A stretch of 64,000 bases of DNA, taken from contig NC_068573.1 of assembly GCF_025698545.1 (NCBI RefSeq), positions 997,001-1,061,000 on the forward strand, in the 5' to 3' direction. This DNA is from Gossypium raimondii (lineage: Eukaryota; Streptophyta; Magnoliopsida; Malvales; Malvaceae). This document shows, piece by piece, positions 10,812-23,024 of the stretch. Both the position numbers and the translations under genes were made by a program. The notes beneath the pieces were generated by a model. It searched no databases. It was not told the origin of the DNA and was given only the letters and a program-made list of their open reading frames with translations. The stretch's first letter is position 1, and every line of letters starts with the position of its first letter.

Positions 10812-11234
10812 GGCTTGTTTTCTACACATTGGGGGGAAGATAAAAAGAAGAGTATTTGTTTTCTTTCAAATTTGTGTGAGGCAAATTTTTTGGGAGTAGA
10901 GTGATTCTTCTCTTGCTATTTAGTTTGGAGTTTGTTACTTTCAAGGGTATTTCGGAGTTGCAAATATTCAAATTTCTTTCCCGTTCATCGGTGTTTCTAG
11001 AGGTTATTCTTCTAGGGGTTTCGTAGGGAGCCGCTCAATCATTGGCGTTTTTGGTTACAAGTTAACCAAGGGTTCCATAGGGCAAATCTATCCTTTTTAT
11101 TATTTATTTATTTATTTATTATTATTTTAACTAATTTTATTTATTCTCGTTTTATTTCTAATTTGTGTTTCTCTTGTGTCTAGATCCGGGATTCCGTATC
11201 AGGAACCATCTTTGACCCTCAAAGAATCACATTG

Positions 11235-11526
11235 TTAGTGATATTCTTCCTTTGCTATAAGGTGAGCGGCTTTGTTCCCAAGGTGATGAATATGTTGGAA
11301 ATGATATGTTGTAAACTCGAAGACTAACAATTTGTCTTCCCAAATTAACATGCTGATGTCAGATCTATTAGTGGCAGTGGACTTCATCTTTGTAATTACA
11401 AGCAGAGAATCACCTTTGAATTCAACCCTCCGAAAATCCATCTCCTTCGCAAACCGAATAGCTTCAAGACAAGCCTAAGCATTGGCCACATGTGGAGTCA
11501 GGACATGAGGTTTCTGAAAACAAGTC
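11235..11526 (-). pseudogene. LINE RNase H-like (RVT_3) domain remnant
   Basis: The minus strand codes ACLEAIRFAKEMDF then RRVEFKGDSLLVITKM, and ends HIHHLGNKAAHLIAKEE. This is the typical C-terminal RNase H of plant non-LTR elements: EGDS-type acid motif, then an H..N.AAH motif. One in-frame TAG interrupts the start (near 11477). The open part is 68 codons, 11441-11235. Confidence 0.8.
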
Positions 11527-11985
11527 TGTCATATCCCAAAAATCGGGCTAGAAGAAATTGATTTAGTGTAACCAAAAGTGGTCACGTCCTATTATTGAAT
11601 TAAACATTGTCAAATTATGAAATGTAAATTAATTTGGTTCAGTGGTTAAGTGTTGTGTTTGTGTGTAAGAGATCTTATGCTCAAATCTCTTACCTTGAAT
11701 CTTTATTAATTTTTTCCCAACCCTTATCAGTGAATATTTGGTCTATAAATTATTTTCGTTCAACCTATAATTAGAATGAGCCTACTGGTTTAGTGGTAAA
11801 GAGTTAGGTTACCCTTTAGTCTTATGTTTGAGTTTCTGTGCGGCAAGTAAAAATATTTTTATTTTTATGCTTTATGCCATCTATTTGTTTTTTTTAAATA
11901 AAATGGTTAGAACAAAGAGAGAGGGAATTTCTAATTATTTTATTTTTTAATTTCCCCCCAAATTCCCCACATTTCCCATTGATGC
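11527..11985 (+). mobile_element. 5' fragment of a Tekay-type gypsy LTR
   Basis: It starts TGTCATATCCCAAAAATCGG, the usual opening of this LTR class, immediately after the LINE remnant. Two tRNA-like segments follow: GGTTCAGTGGTTAAGTG (about 11637) and GGTTTAGTGGTAAAGAG (about 11788). The end at about 11985 is uncertain; a Tat-type tail begins near there. No coding. Confidence 0.55.
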
Positions 11986-12117
11986 TGAGAATTGAAGTAC
12001 AAAAATATGTTCTATACGATTTGGTAGTACAAAGGTGATTATGTTGCTATGACAATTCTTGCATTCATGCATATTTTGCTTGAGGGCAAGCAACAAGTTT
12101 AAGGGTGTGATAATTCT
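11986..12117 (+). mobile_element. 3' internal tail of a Tat/Athila-type gypsy element
   Basis: GCTTGAGGGCAAGCAACAAG, then a purine-rich AAGTTTAAGGGTG just before the LTR at 12118. GCTTGAGGACAAGCAA followed by a polypurine tract is the standard 3' end of Tat/Athila elements. The rest of the body is missing. Confidence 0.65.
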
Positions 12118-13572
12118 TGAAAAGAGTTATAGTTCAGGCCTTTAAACTTGGTTAATTGTTTGTAATTAGGTGAATTTAGTTGCATTTTAAGGTATTATAT
12201 TAGTATATTTTTAGAACATTGCATCATGGAGCTTGGATTGGGCTTAAATGTTATTAATGTTACTTTTACTTGTGGGTGGAAAGGATTTGTTTGTTGTTTG
12301 AGTGGCAGGTGCAGAAAGAGGAAAAGGAAGTAAATGAGTGAAGTTTTGTCGTGGCAAAAGGTTGGTCAATTTGCCAACACTAATGCCATGGCAATGCCAG
12401 TAAGACGCCGAGTCAGCACTCAATGTGTACCAACCACAACTGTATTTTTACCAGAAAATCTACCTAAAAAGAGGAGGTGAAAATGCATAAGCTGAGGGAC
12501 CTGCTAGAGAAAACAAAATTATAAAATGAAAAGAAATCTAGGAAAAAGTGGGAGTTTTGAAGAGTCCTTTTCGGGGGAAAGATCTTGAGGAAAAAATAAG
12601 GGTAGTAGTAGAGGCTGAGCAGTATAGCAAAACACGAGGGAGAAGAAGAAAGCAGTCAACCTGGTCTTTGCAAGACATTGCACCACCAGAGTTGAGGTTG
12701 CATTGGCGAAAACTTCTTGAAGTTCTTCCTTTTTTTCTTAAATTGCTTCTTTACGAAATTAATTATTGAAGATGTTGAATGATATTTTGAATTCTAATTT
12801 GATTAACCAACCCATAGTTAAATCTCGTCGGGTTGGGATTACTGGATGATACTTTAAATTTCCATTAATGTTGAAGCTTGGATCTGATCTATTTTATTGT
12901 TTCATTCAATCTTTTCTTTCGAATTGCATGCATGTAGTCTCTAGCCATAGATAAATGCACAATATGTTTATAAACATAATCTAATTCTGAAAAGGTTATG
13001 TTAGTTGGACTACAATTGATTGATATGAGTGGGTGTTCAACAAAATGCCTATAGCAATCTCTAGACATAGAGCAACGCTCGTACAGAGTGAAGAGTAATT
13101 AATACTGGGAATCACATTTGAGGTCTATAAACATATATTTCCTTAGGTGAGGTATCCTTAGGTCTTGCTCTCAAAAGAATCAGACCATTTTAATCCCATT
13201 CTGAGTAGTACGTTGATTAAGAATTTGCCAAGGCTTTATTGGTTTATAAGTGTAGATTTATAGTAATCCCAACTTTTCCATTCAACAACGTAGACCCTCT
13301 CATTTTGTCTTCGTATCTTTTCCATAGCATATTTTTAAATATTTTTTTGTTTACATATTGTGCACATCATCAATACTTTGATTACCATTGCATTTCTGTC
13401 ATTATTTTGCCTTAGCATAATTCACATACTTCATAACAGCAACTTAACCAAGTTAATCCTATCTGATCCCTGTGGAGACGATCTTACTTATCATTATATT
13501 ACTTGATTCGACGTGTATACTTGCACACTCGCATATTATATTTACACGCAACAATAGCCTATAGAATTATCA
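12118..13572 (+). repeat. Tat/Athila-type LTR with perfect 10 bp inverted ends
   Basis: It starts TGATAATTCT and ends AGAATTATCA, exact inverted repeats, 1455 bases. Near the 3' end it has CCCTGTGGAGACGATCTTA, then TGATTCGACGTGTATAC, sequence typical of this LTR class. A 73-codon frame at 12548 has no recognisable domain. Flanks GGGTG and CGATC do not match, so no target duplication is seen. Confidence 0.75.
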
Positions 13573-15007
13573 CGATCAATCGGGTAACTTCTTTTCTTAT
13601 CATTTTAGGGGCTACAAGTTGAGGACAATGTGTTCTCTACAGTGTGTAGGGGGTAACATAGAAAATTTATTTTTAAATTTGTATGCTTTTCTTTGATTTT
13701 TCTTATCATTTGTGTGCTTAAGCTTGTAGAAATACAAGTGATTGGTTAGGAGCATGTACAAAGGTTGCTTGTATTTACAATAAATTTGGCATGAGGATAG
13801 GTGATTTTAAAATTTTTATTATTAGACTATTAAGTTCTATATATTACGTTGTAAATAGGCATTAAAGTAATTGAATGTACCAAATGATGTAGAGAATACA
13901 AGGAAATGAGCATGCTAGTATGAATGATGAATTGTTGGATTCATGGTTGTTTAGTTGATTAGAGTTGTGAATATTGAGATGTTTAGGGATGACCTAAGGC
14001 ATTGTTTGGTATACACCCAGAGCCAAAAAGCTAACCCTGTTATGTATCTTTAGTACCTATTTTGAGCCAGAAAACACTTATTGATGAACCTTCGTACAAA
14101 ACCCGAGCCAAAATATCAATTTGTATTTACCCATTTTTTCTTTGGTATTGAGTTAGACTATTATAGATGTCTGGCCATACGTATTGAAAGTTGAGTAGAT
14201 ACATTATGATAGATTTTATAAAAATAGAGTGAAATAGGAGGGACCAGTGTGATATAATAATTATAGGTTAGCCAATATGTGCAACAAAAGAAAAATTCAA
14301 GAAGAAAATCAAAACGAGTAGAAAAAGTACTTGAAAAGTAAAAACATCTGTGAGTGAGATTTACTAAAAAGAAAAAAATTTGACAAAGTCACAAAAATAG
14401 AAAAGCTCATTCATTAAGTGCACAAAAAATCGTGAGCTAACCATGATTGTTATATTAGACTGTGATTTCCTATGTGTAGAAATAAGGAAGGTGAGAGAAG
14501 GAGAAATAAGGCGATGAGCGGGAAAAGGTCTCTAAGGGGGAGAATAGGGGACAATATGATGTGTCAAACTATCTTCGTACTTGAAACTATTTGATGCTTA
14601 CTATTCTTGAAATCCATACATGCCCTAAGCCTCAGAACATTACAAGCCAAAAAGCTTTATGTGATTTAGGTAAACTTATTCACAATTTGAAATTATACTG
14701 AATAATTACATTTATGCCTATTTTTGTTCTACTAGGATAACCAAATTATTTGTATAATTTATTAATGGATCTTTACATTTGAGACCCTTTATGCTTGTTT
14801 GCTTTGTAATATACTGAACTTAGGTGTTTGATATCAAAAGTGTTAAGTCAGTTATATCTCATGCCGAGATTATATACGAATATGAAATACCTATTCATGT
14901 GCTCCAAAGCTAACATTTGTACCATACTTGCTCAAGGGTCGTCTTTTCATTTATTGTTTTTGTTCATATTGCTTGAGGACAAGCAATTACTTAAGTGTGG
15001 AGGGGTT
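13573..15007 (+). mobile_element. 3' non-coding region of a second Tat/Athila-type element
   Basis: Long non-coding stretch with family landmarks: AGTTGAGGACAATGTG near 13619, GAGCCAAAAAGCTAACCC near 14020, TATTTTGAGCCAGAAAACAC near 14058, and finally GCTTGAGGACAAGCAATTAC with polypurine AAGTGTGGAGGGGTT at 14993-15007. No long reading frame, in line with the spacer between env-like and LTR in this group. Confidence 0.65.
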
Positions 15008-16456
15008 TGATCTGCCATAATTTGGTGTAGTAGATTAAACTAGTTTTCACATTTTAGGAGCTTGAATACAAGCATTTTAGTTGGAGTTTAGTTAAGTTTT
15101 CGTACATTTATTTAAATTCAATAAATTGTGTTATTCAAGTATTTTATTGACCTTAGGGGCTGAATGAGTCCTACGGGTGAGCTAATATTCTTTTTGACTG
15201 TGTAGGAGATTATTAGAAGGCGCATTAACTCGATATTGGTCACTAAGTTGCAACATGGAGCATGGGATGTCGCAACATAGGGAGCAGAACTGAAGATGTC
15301 TAAGCTGACTTCGACGTTGTGACATAGCATGAGGACGTCGCGACATACCCCTGAAGACACCCTAAAGCTAAGCATACTGCCTTTGATTTCACGACACAAG
15401 ACCTGGTGTGTCATGACATCATCTCTGTACGAGAAATTAATATGAGCCAAAGATGTTTTGGTCCGCACAATCCAACTTTAAGCTCAGGAACGTGGAACGT
15501 CTGTTGATCTAGGGTTAAGGATGACGACCATCCTAAGTCTATAAATTAGCTTAGCTAACACATGTTATACACACATTTTTCTATTGTATAATTTTCACTT
15601 TAATTTAGTCTTTAGTTTTTCTCTTCTCTTAGGTTTTAGATTTTTATTATTGTTCTTGTTATTTACTTTTGGGGAGAAATCAGATTATGAAATTACTCTC
15701 AAACTCTGTGAGGATTTAGGACTTAAATTCAATATAATCAGACTTTTTCTTAACTCTATTCTTGAAATTGTTCTTTATGCTCATTCTTTCATTAGAGTTT
15801 ACATTGCTTACTAGATCCATTAGGAACTAATCCTCCTATGGAGGATTAGTGAGTGGAGGTTTTGTGGGTATTTCTTAACAGATCAGCTGTTCAGGAAATG
15901 AAGAACCTAAACCCTAGGCTTGACAACCCTATGAAGTCATCAAGGCGGGAATTAACCCAAAATTGGTATGACCTATTCGTGAACACCTTAACCTTAAATC
16001 GGTCTGGACTGTGAAGTTAGAAGATAAGTAGTTCTTGCCGACTCATTATTTTAGTGGATGTATTGGAAGATCCTACTTGGGTATTGACTAGTTGATTGAA
16101 CGAGAAAACTTGAGATGAAAGTTGATTACGATTACCAAAGCGAGCTAATCACCCATGCCCAGACTTGATATATATTTTCTTATTTGATTTCTTGCTTTTG
16201 TTTATTTCTTTCCTTATTATTTTTATTATAATTTATCCCAAGCCCTTCTTTTAATTCTTCGTACTATAATTCAATTAAAGTGTTAATTAAATCTATTTAT
16301 GCTTAGATTAGAATTAATTTAGTACTCGCCTCCCTTGGGTACGATCTTCGGAGTACTTACCTACTCCGTTGTAACTATATTACAACCTGACCTGTATACT
16401 TGCTGATATCGCTTTTCACATCTTTTGTGTAAGATTTTTACTCTAGACGCTGGTAC
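15008..16456 (+). repeat. Second Tat/Athila-type LTR (3' boundary approximate)
   Basis: It begins TGATCTGCCATAATTTGG right after the polypurine tract. Near the end it holds CTCGCCTCCCTTGGGTACG and ACCTGTATACTTGCTGATATC, usual for the 3' part of these LTRs. The end is set near 16456 (GGTACA) but could be some tens of bases off. The region after it is copia sequence on the other strand. Confidence 0.55.
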
Positions 16457-16494
16457 ATCCGGAGGGGGTCAATAGTTATTTGGTTTGATAAAGT

Positions 16495-17690
16495 AGATAT
16501 TATTTTCCATCCATTCATTATAGATTAAATAACAATTTCTCTGAATAACAATCCCTTTATTGAATGTCACGGTATAACCGTCATAAAATAAACATGCTAT
16601 AGAAATAAAATTCCTCTTAAAATGAGGTACATAAAATATGTTGTTTAAAACAATCTTTCTAAAATTATGAAAGTGTAAAATAAATTATTCCACTACTTCG
16701 GCTGAAACATAGCGCCCATGTCCGGTCCACAATGAGAGGCTATTGTCACGCAGACTTCTCATTTCACTGAACCTCTATAAAGAAACAAACACATGGTTTA
16801 GTAAGCTTCAACTGCAAAGAGTTTCATACATTTTCCATTTTCGACTAAGTAATCCAAATAATCCTTACAGTTTGATTTGAAATGCCCTTTCCTATTGCAG
16901 AAGAAACATTTGATCTTTTTTAGGATCTTTTTACTTCTTAGCCTTCTTCCTATCCACACGAGGTGGAACTGAATACTTAGTTGGTTTCTTTTTTTCCTTA
17001 GCTTTTTGTTTCCCCTTAGAGGATGAGGGGCCCACAACTAAGTTTCTCTTAGGTTTCTCCTGGACCAGCTTACCATCATTCAGCATCAACTCATAGGATT
17101 GTAATTCTTTCATGAGCTGAGTCAAGGTAAGTGCCTTGTTCCCCAAGTTGTAAGTGGCCCTAAAACCAACAAACTCATTGGTTAAGAATTTGAACTCAAT
17201 TTCAATCTGAGTGTTCACGTCTAGTTTATACCCATTGTCCTCTGCTTCCGCAAAGAATCCTGTAAGCTTAATTATGTGTTCTTTGATTGGAGTGTCAGGA
17301 TTATACTGAGAGTTCATCAAATTTGTAATAGCAAGTTGTCGAGCCAATGCGACTTGACCTCCGAGCAAATCCTTCAAATTTGTCATGATCTCTTTGGCAG
17401 TATGAAAATTCTCGTGTTGCATTTGCAATACATTACTCATGCTCGCTAACATATAACATCCAACAATCGAGTCAGAATCTTTCCAGCAATTTCTCGCTTT
17501 GGGATGAGCTTCAGGAGGGTACATTTCGTCAAGAACGAATTTATGTTTCTCACAGTTGAGAACTAGTAGCAAGTTCAGTTTCCATTCTTGAAAGTTATCC
17601 CCATTTAATTTATTCTCAGTAAGAATGCTAATAAGAGGAGTAGGAGAAATATTTGAACTGAAAAAAAAAATAAAGATTCATTAATTACTA
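16495..17690 (-). pseudogene. gag-pro: copia gag (UBN2-type) and protease remnant
   Basis: On the minus strand, LTENKLNGDNFQEWKLNL (about 17640) opens a copia-type gag. The frame 17572-16931 continues through LDEMYPPEAHPKARNCW, YMLASMSNVLQMQHE and LTQLMKELQSYELML. A frameshift near 16935 leads to the zinc knuckle CFFCNRKGHFKSNCKDYL (frame 17037-16798). Downstream, GHGRYVSAEVVE, then ILNNIFYVPHFKRNFISIA-like readings mark a decayed protease region to about 16495. The remainder of pol is missing. Protein made here would stop at the frameshift, so this is a relic. Confidence 0.85.
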
Positions 17691-18135
17691 TCTTTTTATT
17701 AAGTAAATATTTTCATTTCAGCAACATATCAAGAATGTAGTATGATGCATGTGTCTTGTATTAAAACCTTGAAAAAACATTTTTCCGTTGCCACGATCAT
17801 TCTCACACCTATCAATTACGTCGTCTTGGGGTCACATGATTAATTAGTAAGAATATGGATTACATCCAATCAATTTGTGAATCTTAATTCTCAAGACTTC
17901 ACATGAACCAACATGATAAAGTTTACCTTAGGTTAAAGCCAAGGTAGGAACTGGGTTGAAAATTTAACATGCACTTAGGGACCATCAATAGAGGCCACAG
18001 ATCTTGTTCAAGGACCTTCTCCCACTCAATAGTTTAAAAAACATGCAAGGTTTTTGTCCTAGATTTCAAGAATGATCATACAATAGCCCTAGTTTGAATT
18101 CTTACCTAATCTATATGACATGCTTCCAGTATATG
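17691..18135 (-). mobile_element. copia 5' untranslated leader, gag-proximal part
   Basis: Non-coding sequence between gag and the solo LTR insertion at 18136. It continues after the insertion at 21537. ATATG at 18131-18135 is the left target duplication of the solo LTR. Confidence 0.6.
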
Positions 18136-21100
18136 GGTAATATCCCTAAATTGGGTCTGTAGTTTTGGGTATATTTTTCGAGTTTCGAGTATAAAACTAG
18201 GAATTTATAGGGTTTCTAGTAATTTTAATTTAATTTAGGAGGTTAATTTCATCTAAAATCGATTAAACAATAATCTAGAAAATTTTAAAAAATTCTCTAA
18301 AAGTTAATTTTAAAGATTTTAAATAATTATTAGTGAAAATAATCAATTTGGGTAGAAAAGAACTTTAAAATAATTTTTATTAGGGGTAATTTGAGTAAAA
18401 TTTAAATATTAATTAAATAGGATTTAATTGTAAAACAAGAAAATTTTAGAGTATTTATATGGCAATAAACCTTAAAATTCAGAATTTTGGTGGGAAATAA
18501 TTAAGTGGTAAAGTAAGGAAATGTGGAAATGGCCATTAGGAAAATTTCCCAATTTTTAAATTTTTGGTGGATGGTTTAAGTTTTAAAACTAATATATTTA
18601 GCCCAATTTTCACACGTTTTAAATCTGATTAGAGAACTTTAAAATTCGTTTTCTTTGCATGATTTTAAAATTTATCATCGAGAATAGATCCAAGTAATTT
18701 CTTTCTCAAAATACTCTCTCAATTTACCCAAAATTATTCTTAAAAGTAGCAAAAAATATTCTGAAATTTCTCAAGTTTCTTGAATCAAAAATTTCAATCA
18801 ACGAATTTAGAGCGAATCAAATGTAATCTTCAATCCTAAACTTTTTTTATGATGGTTAGAAACATTTTTACATGATTTGAGAGTCAATTAAATGATTTTT
18901 ATCAATGTTATCTTTTCCAAGAACACATGGTTCTTTAATGGTGGATCTTGAATTTTGAGAGGAAATCAACAAATCAATGGATGTTCCAACACAAAATGGA
19001 TCTATTAAAAGGTTTTTTTTTATCTTATTTATCAAGATTAAACATGATTTGTGAGGTAATATAAAGAAATCCGAATTTCATCATTTTCATGAACTGATTT
19101 TTTGAAATTTTGTGAAATTGATTTAATGATGAAATTGATGCTTAGTATAAGCGTATTTGGTCTAATATTGATGATTGAAAGTGTTTAGGAGGGTTGGAGA
19201 GATCGATTTTATGAGGAATCAAGTTTTTGACTTGATGTTATAAATCCGGTAAGGTATCTTTGTGAGAGGATTTCGATTAGTATAATTAATTAAAATTTGT
19301 ATTTATTATAACATTGGAAAGGTGGTAATTACTACTTTATCTTTGTTGAAGCCCCAAATCTTGAAGAGGACCGAGCTAACTAGAATTGAAGCTTGGATTT
19401 GTTTGGTTTATCACTTGTTTGTGGTAGAATAATTGTGTGGTGAGTGCTTCTAAAGGCGATTTGGTAAATTGACCCTCATTTATGTTTAATTAGTAGCTTA
19501 ATTGATGATTTCAATAGATTAATTATAGTTGAATGGCTGATTTTTGCAAGATTGATATTATATGTACAAGAGTTGAATTTTTATTGAATAATGGTAAGCA
19601 TTTAGGTGATTTTGTGCAATTTAATTAGGCTAATTATATTGATGATTAGAGCATGGTTTCTAGATTTTTTGATCATGATATATTGGTGTTACAATTGGTA
19701 ATTGAACATTTAAAAATGGCAAATAAAATGCTTGATTTAATTGGATGTTAAATGGCTATGTTACATGTTACACATAAGCATTTTGTCACATTAAATTGAG
19801 CACAATAATGATTGATTTATATGCTATGTTTGACTAAATATATTGGCAACATGCATGGTGGATCCATTGGATATAGTTGGCATGCCATAGGATTTGTGAG
19901 TACATACCTTTATTTGTGACATTGTGAGCATAAGGCTCTCGGTGAACTGATTTGTTTGGAGTAGATAAGGTAGTGTTGAGCATGAGTCTCCACTCATTAG
20001 GTTATTAGAGGCACTATAAGGGAGCGTGTGCTTCGGCCCGCTCAACTCGGTGGACTATATTTGATATTTGTGGGATTTCAGAGATCCGTTTATCCGATGT
20101 ATGCTCACCCAATTAAGCCATGAGAAGTGTATGCCAGTATATTTATGTGTGATTATTGTTATATCATTCGATGTTTGTAAGCCATGAATAATTGATTCTT
20201 GATATTGATAAAGCATATGGAAATTAAATTGACATGTTTCATTATTATGGTTGATAATTGATGATTGATTGGATGTGATTTAAGCATGATTTGAATGTTG
20301 ATTTACTAATCATTTTTATTAACATTCACTGAGCTTTTTAAAGCTCACACCCTCACAATTTGTGTAGATAATCGTCGGGCTTAAGGAGCTAAAAAGCCAA
20401 GCAAGAGAGTTCCAAGAGATTTAGGCTTGGTAGAGACTTTATTACACGTTTTAGAGACTGAAATCGGGCATTGTGGAACTCCCGGATATTAGTTTAATTT
20501 TGGTTGTAAATTGGACTTTGGACATTGGACATTTTATTTTGGATGATTTTATAATAATTTTGAGGCATGTTTGAGTTTAATTAATTAATGATTTATGGTG
20601 TATTGTTTCTTGATAACATGGTGTGTGAGGCATGAAATTTATACTAACGATTGCTTAAAAGAAGTTTCCATGGAATGATTTACTAGTGACTAAGGTATGC
20701 CACTTATTTGATTTATTCGGTGTTTGTTATGCATGAAATTGATTGCCTAATTCTAAATAATTGAGGCTTGATTGATGTCAATAAACTCAATTGAAAGTTT
20801 ATGTATATCTATGTTAATTAATCGTAGTTAAATCGGGTTTAATTGGCCATTAAAATATGCAAAATTGAGTTTTAAAACGAGTTTTTTTGCAAAAATAGGT
20901 GTAGTGGTTTTCACACGGGTGTGTGTCTGTCCACACGAGCGTGTGAGGGGTTGCACACAGGCGTGTGGGTAAGTGACACGGGCGTGTGGAGATTGGAGCT
21001 ATCACAGATGGGCGTGTGGGATTTCCACATGGGCGTGTATGATCGGTATAAAAGTTTTTCACGATGTGAACACAGTTTTTTAATGACACAGTCTGGGGGA

Positions 21101-21531
21101 CATGACCGTGTGGGTTTTGGGGTTTGAATTTTTATCTCTTGAAATTGATATTCTAATTTTTTTAAGTTACAATCTAGTTCCTAATAATAAAACTTGAATT
21201 AGACATAGTAAGCAAACTCAAATTAAGCTGAAATTTTTAGGCTTCCATAATTTGACTAAAAGGTCGGTAAACACTTAGATCTAAAATCGGGTTAGTTTTA
21301 CCATTGGTGGTAAAATGACAAAAATGTCACTAGGTTAAATTACCTTGGAAAAGTTTAAAATTGGCTCATAATTTGCTTCCACATTAATAAATAACTAATA
21401 ATTAGATAATATTGAGGTGTTATAAGATCGGGGTGTGTCTTGGGTGGTCGTTAGCCAGAGAGTCACTTAGGTGACTAATCTAATGCTTCGAATTTGGGCC
21501 CGTTCGTCTCGGTCGGGTTTGGGGTGTCACA
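18136..21531 (+). mobile_element. Solo LTR A, Tekay-type gypsy, 3396 bp, inside the copia leader
   Basis: It starts GGTAATATCCCTAAATTGGG (first base changed from T) and ends GGGTTTGGGGTGTCACA. The flanks are ATATG at 18131-18135 and ATATG at 21532-21536, a perfect 5 bp duplication, so the boundaries are firm. The inside is non-coding. Positions 20905-21030 carry several CACACGGGTGTGTG-like palindromes. No internal gypsy genes remain, so it is a product of LTR-LTR recombination. Confidence 0.88.
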
Positions 21532-21536
21532 ATATG

Positions 21537-22600
21537 CATGGAATGCTATGACAATTTTATAATATTCACATTCATTCATACACAAGAATCAATCAATCAT
21601 AAAAAAAATTGAAGAAATGAATATGAACTGTGCACTAGGTAGGGTCCCAGGAATTGAAGGTGAGCCTAATTTGATTGCTTGAAAATCAAGTCTTTCCTAG
21701 CCAGAGCCAATCCTAGGCATGCACATTCTCATTACCACACTTCTCACAGTAATCGAATAATCTAAAGAAGTGAATAGAACAATACAACACATGTATTTTC
21801 TCATTACCACACTTCTTATTTTTAATTGATCAACTGTGGATCATCTCATATATATATATATATCACAATTATAACATTAAATAATATAAATATTATAAAC
21901 AATTATAAAATAGATAGATAAGTAGATAAATAATTAAAATAAAATTGCCAGTTGAGGTTTCCATGGTTCTATTTCTAGAAAATAATTGAAAAATAAAATT
22001 AAATAATTTTCCACCACAAGGCATTCTTTCGGTCTTTAACCATAATCGCTCCATCTTTAACATAGATAGATAAGGAGATAAATAATATAAATAATATAAA
22101 TATTATTTACAATTAAATAATATTATGAATAATTATAAAATAGATAGATAAGGAGATAAATAATTAAAATAAAATTACCAGTCAAAGTTTCCACGGTTCT
22201 ATTTCTAGAAAATAATTGAAAAAATAAAATTATATAGTTTTCCGCCACAAGGCATTCCTTCGGTCTTGAACCGCCATCGCTCCATCTTTTCTTTGTCATG
22301 GATTTCTTTTGAAAAAATTACATTTAAGTATTATGTCCGTTTCTGGCTCAAAAAAATTTTATGAATTAAAAAAAAGTCTTACGCAGAGATGATAGTCCAC
22401 GATTTATTTCCTAAGAACCACAACCTTGGCAGAAAAAAAACAATTATATAACAAATATATAATATCACATCCATTTCCATATATAACTCAAAACATGCAT
22501 AAGATTTAAAGAATGCCACTTTCTATGCAATCAATCATTCAAGAAGAAGAGAAATTTATTTTGATTATTTATTTAAACTTATCGATGGAGCACAACCTAG
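21537..22600 (-). mobile_element. copia 5' leader, LTR-proximal part, with 230 bp tandem duplication
   Basis: Non-coding. About 21904-22060 and 22134-22290 are similar copies (TAGATAGATAAG...TAATTAAAATAAAATT, TTCTATTTCTAGAAAATAA, CGCTCCATCTTT), offset 230 bases. A short (TA)n run is at 21850. Gag lies beyond the solo LTR on the lower-coordinate side. Confidence 0.65.
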
Positions 22601-22612
22601 CTCATGATACCA
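22601..22612 (-). other. copia primer-binding site, initiator tRNA-Met type
   Basis: On the minus strand, TGGTATCATGAG lies two bases after the LTR end (CTAACA). This is the common plant copia variant of the tRNA-Met PBS and fixes the orientation. Confidence 0.8.
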
Positions 22613-23016
22613 ATTGTTAGAAAATCGGGTTTGAAAAACGTAGCGAAAAATAAATTTAGGGAAAAATTAGAGTTTAATTTTTTTTCCAAAACAAGAACTT
22701 GGTTGTGATATCTAAAGTAATAAAAACTTAATAAAAATTCTACATTTTCGATTTGTCTAGGACGAATGCTTCGACTAAGTAGTCTTCTCCGCTATCCTCA
22801 AGCTCATATCTACCGAGTGTGGATTCGCTTCGAATCAGAAATTTTTTCACAAAAATTACTAGTGAGGTAATTTCACAATTTCATTAAACTTTTAGGCCAA
22901 TTTGTAAATAAGAAAAATATGTCTAGAAATTATCTAAAATAATCTTTTCGGAGAATTTTCTCTCTACAACTTTTTCTTGAATTCAAGTGTATGAAAAATA
23001 ATGACCCAAAGCTCTC

Positions 23017-23024
23017 TTTATATA
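23017..23024 (-). promoter_or_regulatory. TATA box of the copia LTR
   Basis: The minus strand reads TATATAAA between CTCTC and GAGAG, about 400 bases before the LTR end. The position and orientation suit transcription into the gag remnant. Confidence 0.55.

Larger units (their letters stand above)
10350..10853 (+). repeat. Tandem duplication of about 252 bp inside the 3' LTR
   Basis: Both units run from TTATTTACTTAATTCTC through three or more AGTTTTATTAGGATTCAA blocks to GCCTATAAATAGGC and AAGAAGAGTATTT. They are nearly identical. Within each unit the TTTTTATTAGGATTCAATTA block is itself repeated about every 35-40 bases. Confidence 0.93.
4246..11201 (+). mobile_element. Ty3/gypsy LTR retrotransposon, chromovirus (CRM-like), full-length but defective
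   Basis: The element has a 5' LTR, tRNA-Met-type PBS, gag, protease, reverse transcriptase, RNase H, integrase, polypurine tract and 3' LTR in that order, flanked by GGAAC. LTR ends are TGATAC and GTATCA (CATATCA at the 5' copy). Integrase follows RNase H, which defines Ty3/gypsy. There is no chromodomain, and the integrase C-terminal coding runs into the 3' LTR, which is described for CRM chromoviruses; lineage is inference. By eye the alignable LTR parts differ at about seven bases in 460, so insertion is fairly recent, yet the body carries at least four frameshifts and one nonsense codon and cannot make its own proteins. Confidence 0.95.
10111..11201 (+). repeat. 3' LTR, with coding start and internal duplication
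   Basis: It starts TGATACGAGCC and ends GGATTCCGTATCA, 1091 bases. Positions 10111-10327 code the integrase tail. Two tandem units of about 252 bases follow (10350-10601, 10602-10853), then a region that matches 4365-4710. Confidence 0.93.
3793..11526 (-). mobile_element. 3' end of a 5'-truncated LINE, split by a gypsy insertion
   Basis: On the minus strand the order is: RNase H coding remnant (11526-11235, stop near 11235), a short downstream stretch to 11202, then, beyond the gypsy element, non-coding sequence 4245-3801 ending in a run of eight A (plus-strand T run 3793-3800). A terminal poly(A) after a 3' UTR is the LINE signature. Removing the gypsy element and one copy of its 5 bp target duplication restores continuous LINE sequence. 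The endonuclease and reverse-transcriptase parts are absent here; an endonuclease remnant on the same strand lies at 30105-30639. Confidence 0.65.

Noticed and set aside
12548..12769. 73-codon plus-strand frame (MGVLKSPFRGKDLEEK...)
   Set aside because: It lies inside a defined Tat/Athila-type LTR, has no known domain and no splice partners.
15118..15468. 116-codon minus-strand frame
   Set aside because: It is inside the second Tat/Athila-type LTR, without domain similarity.
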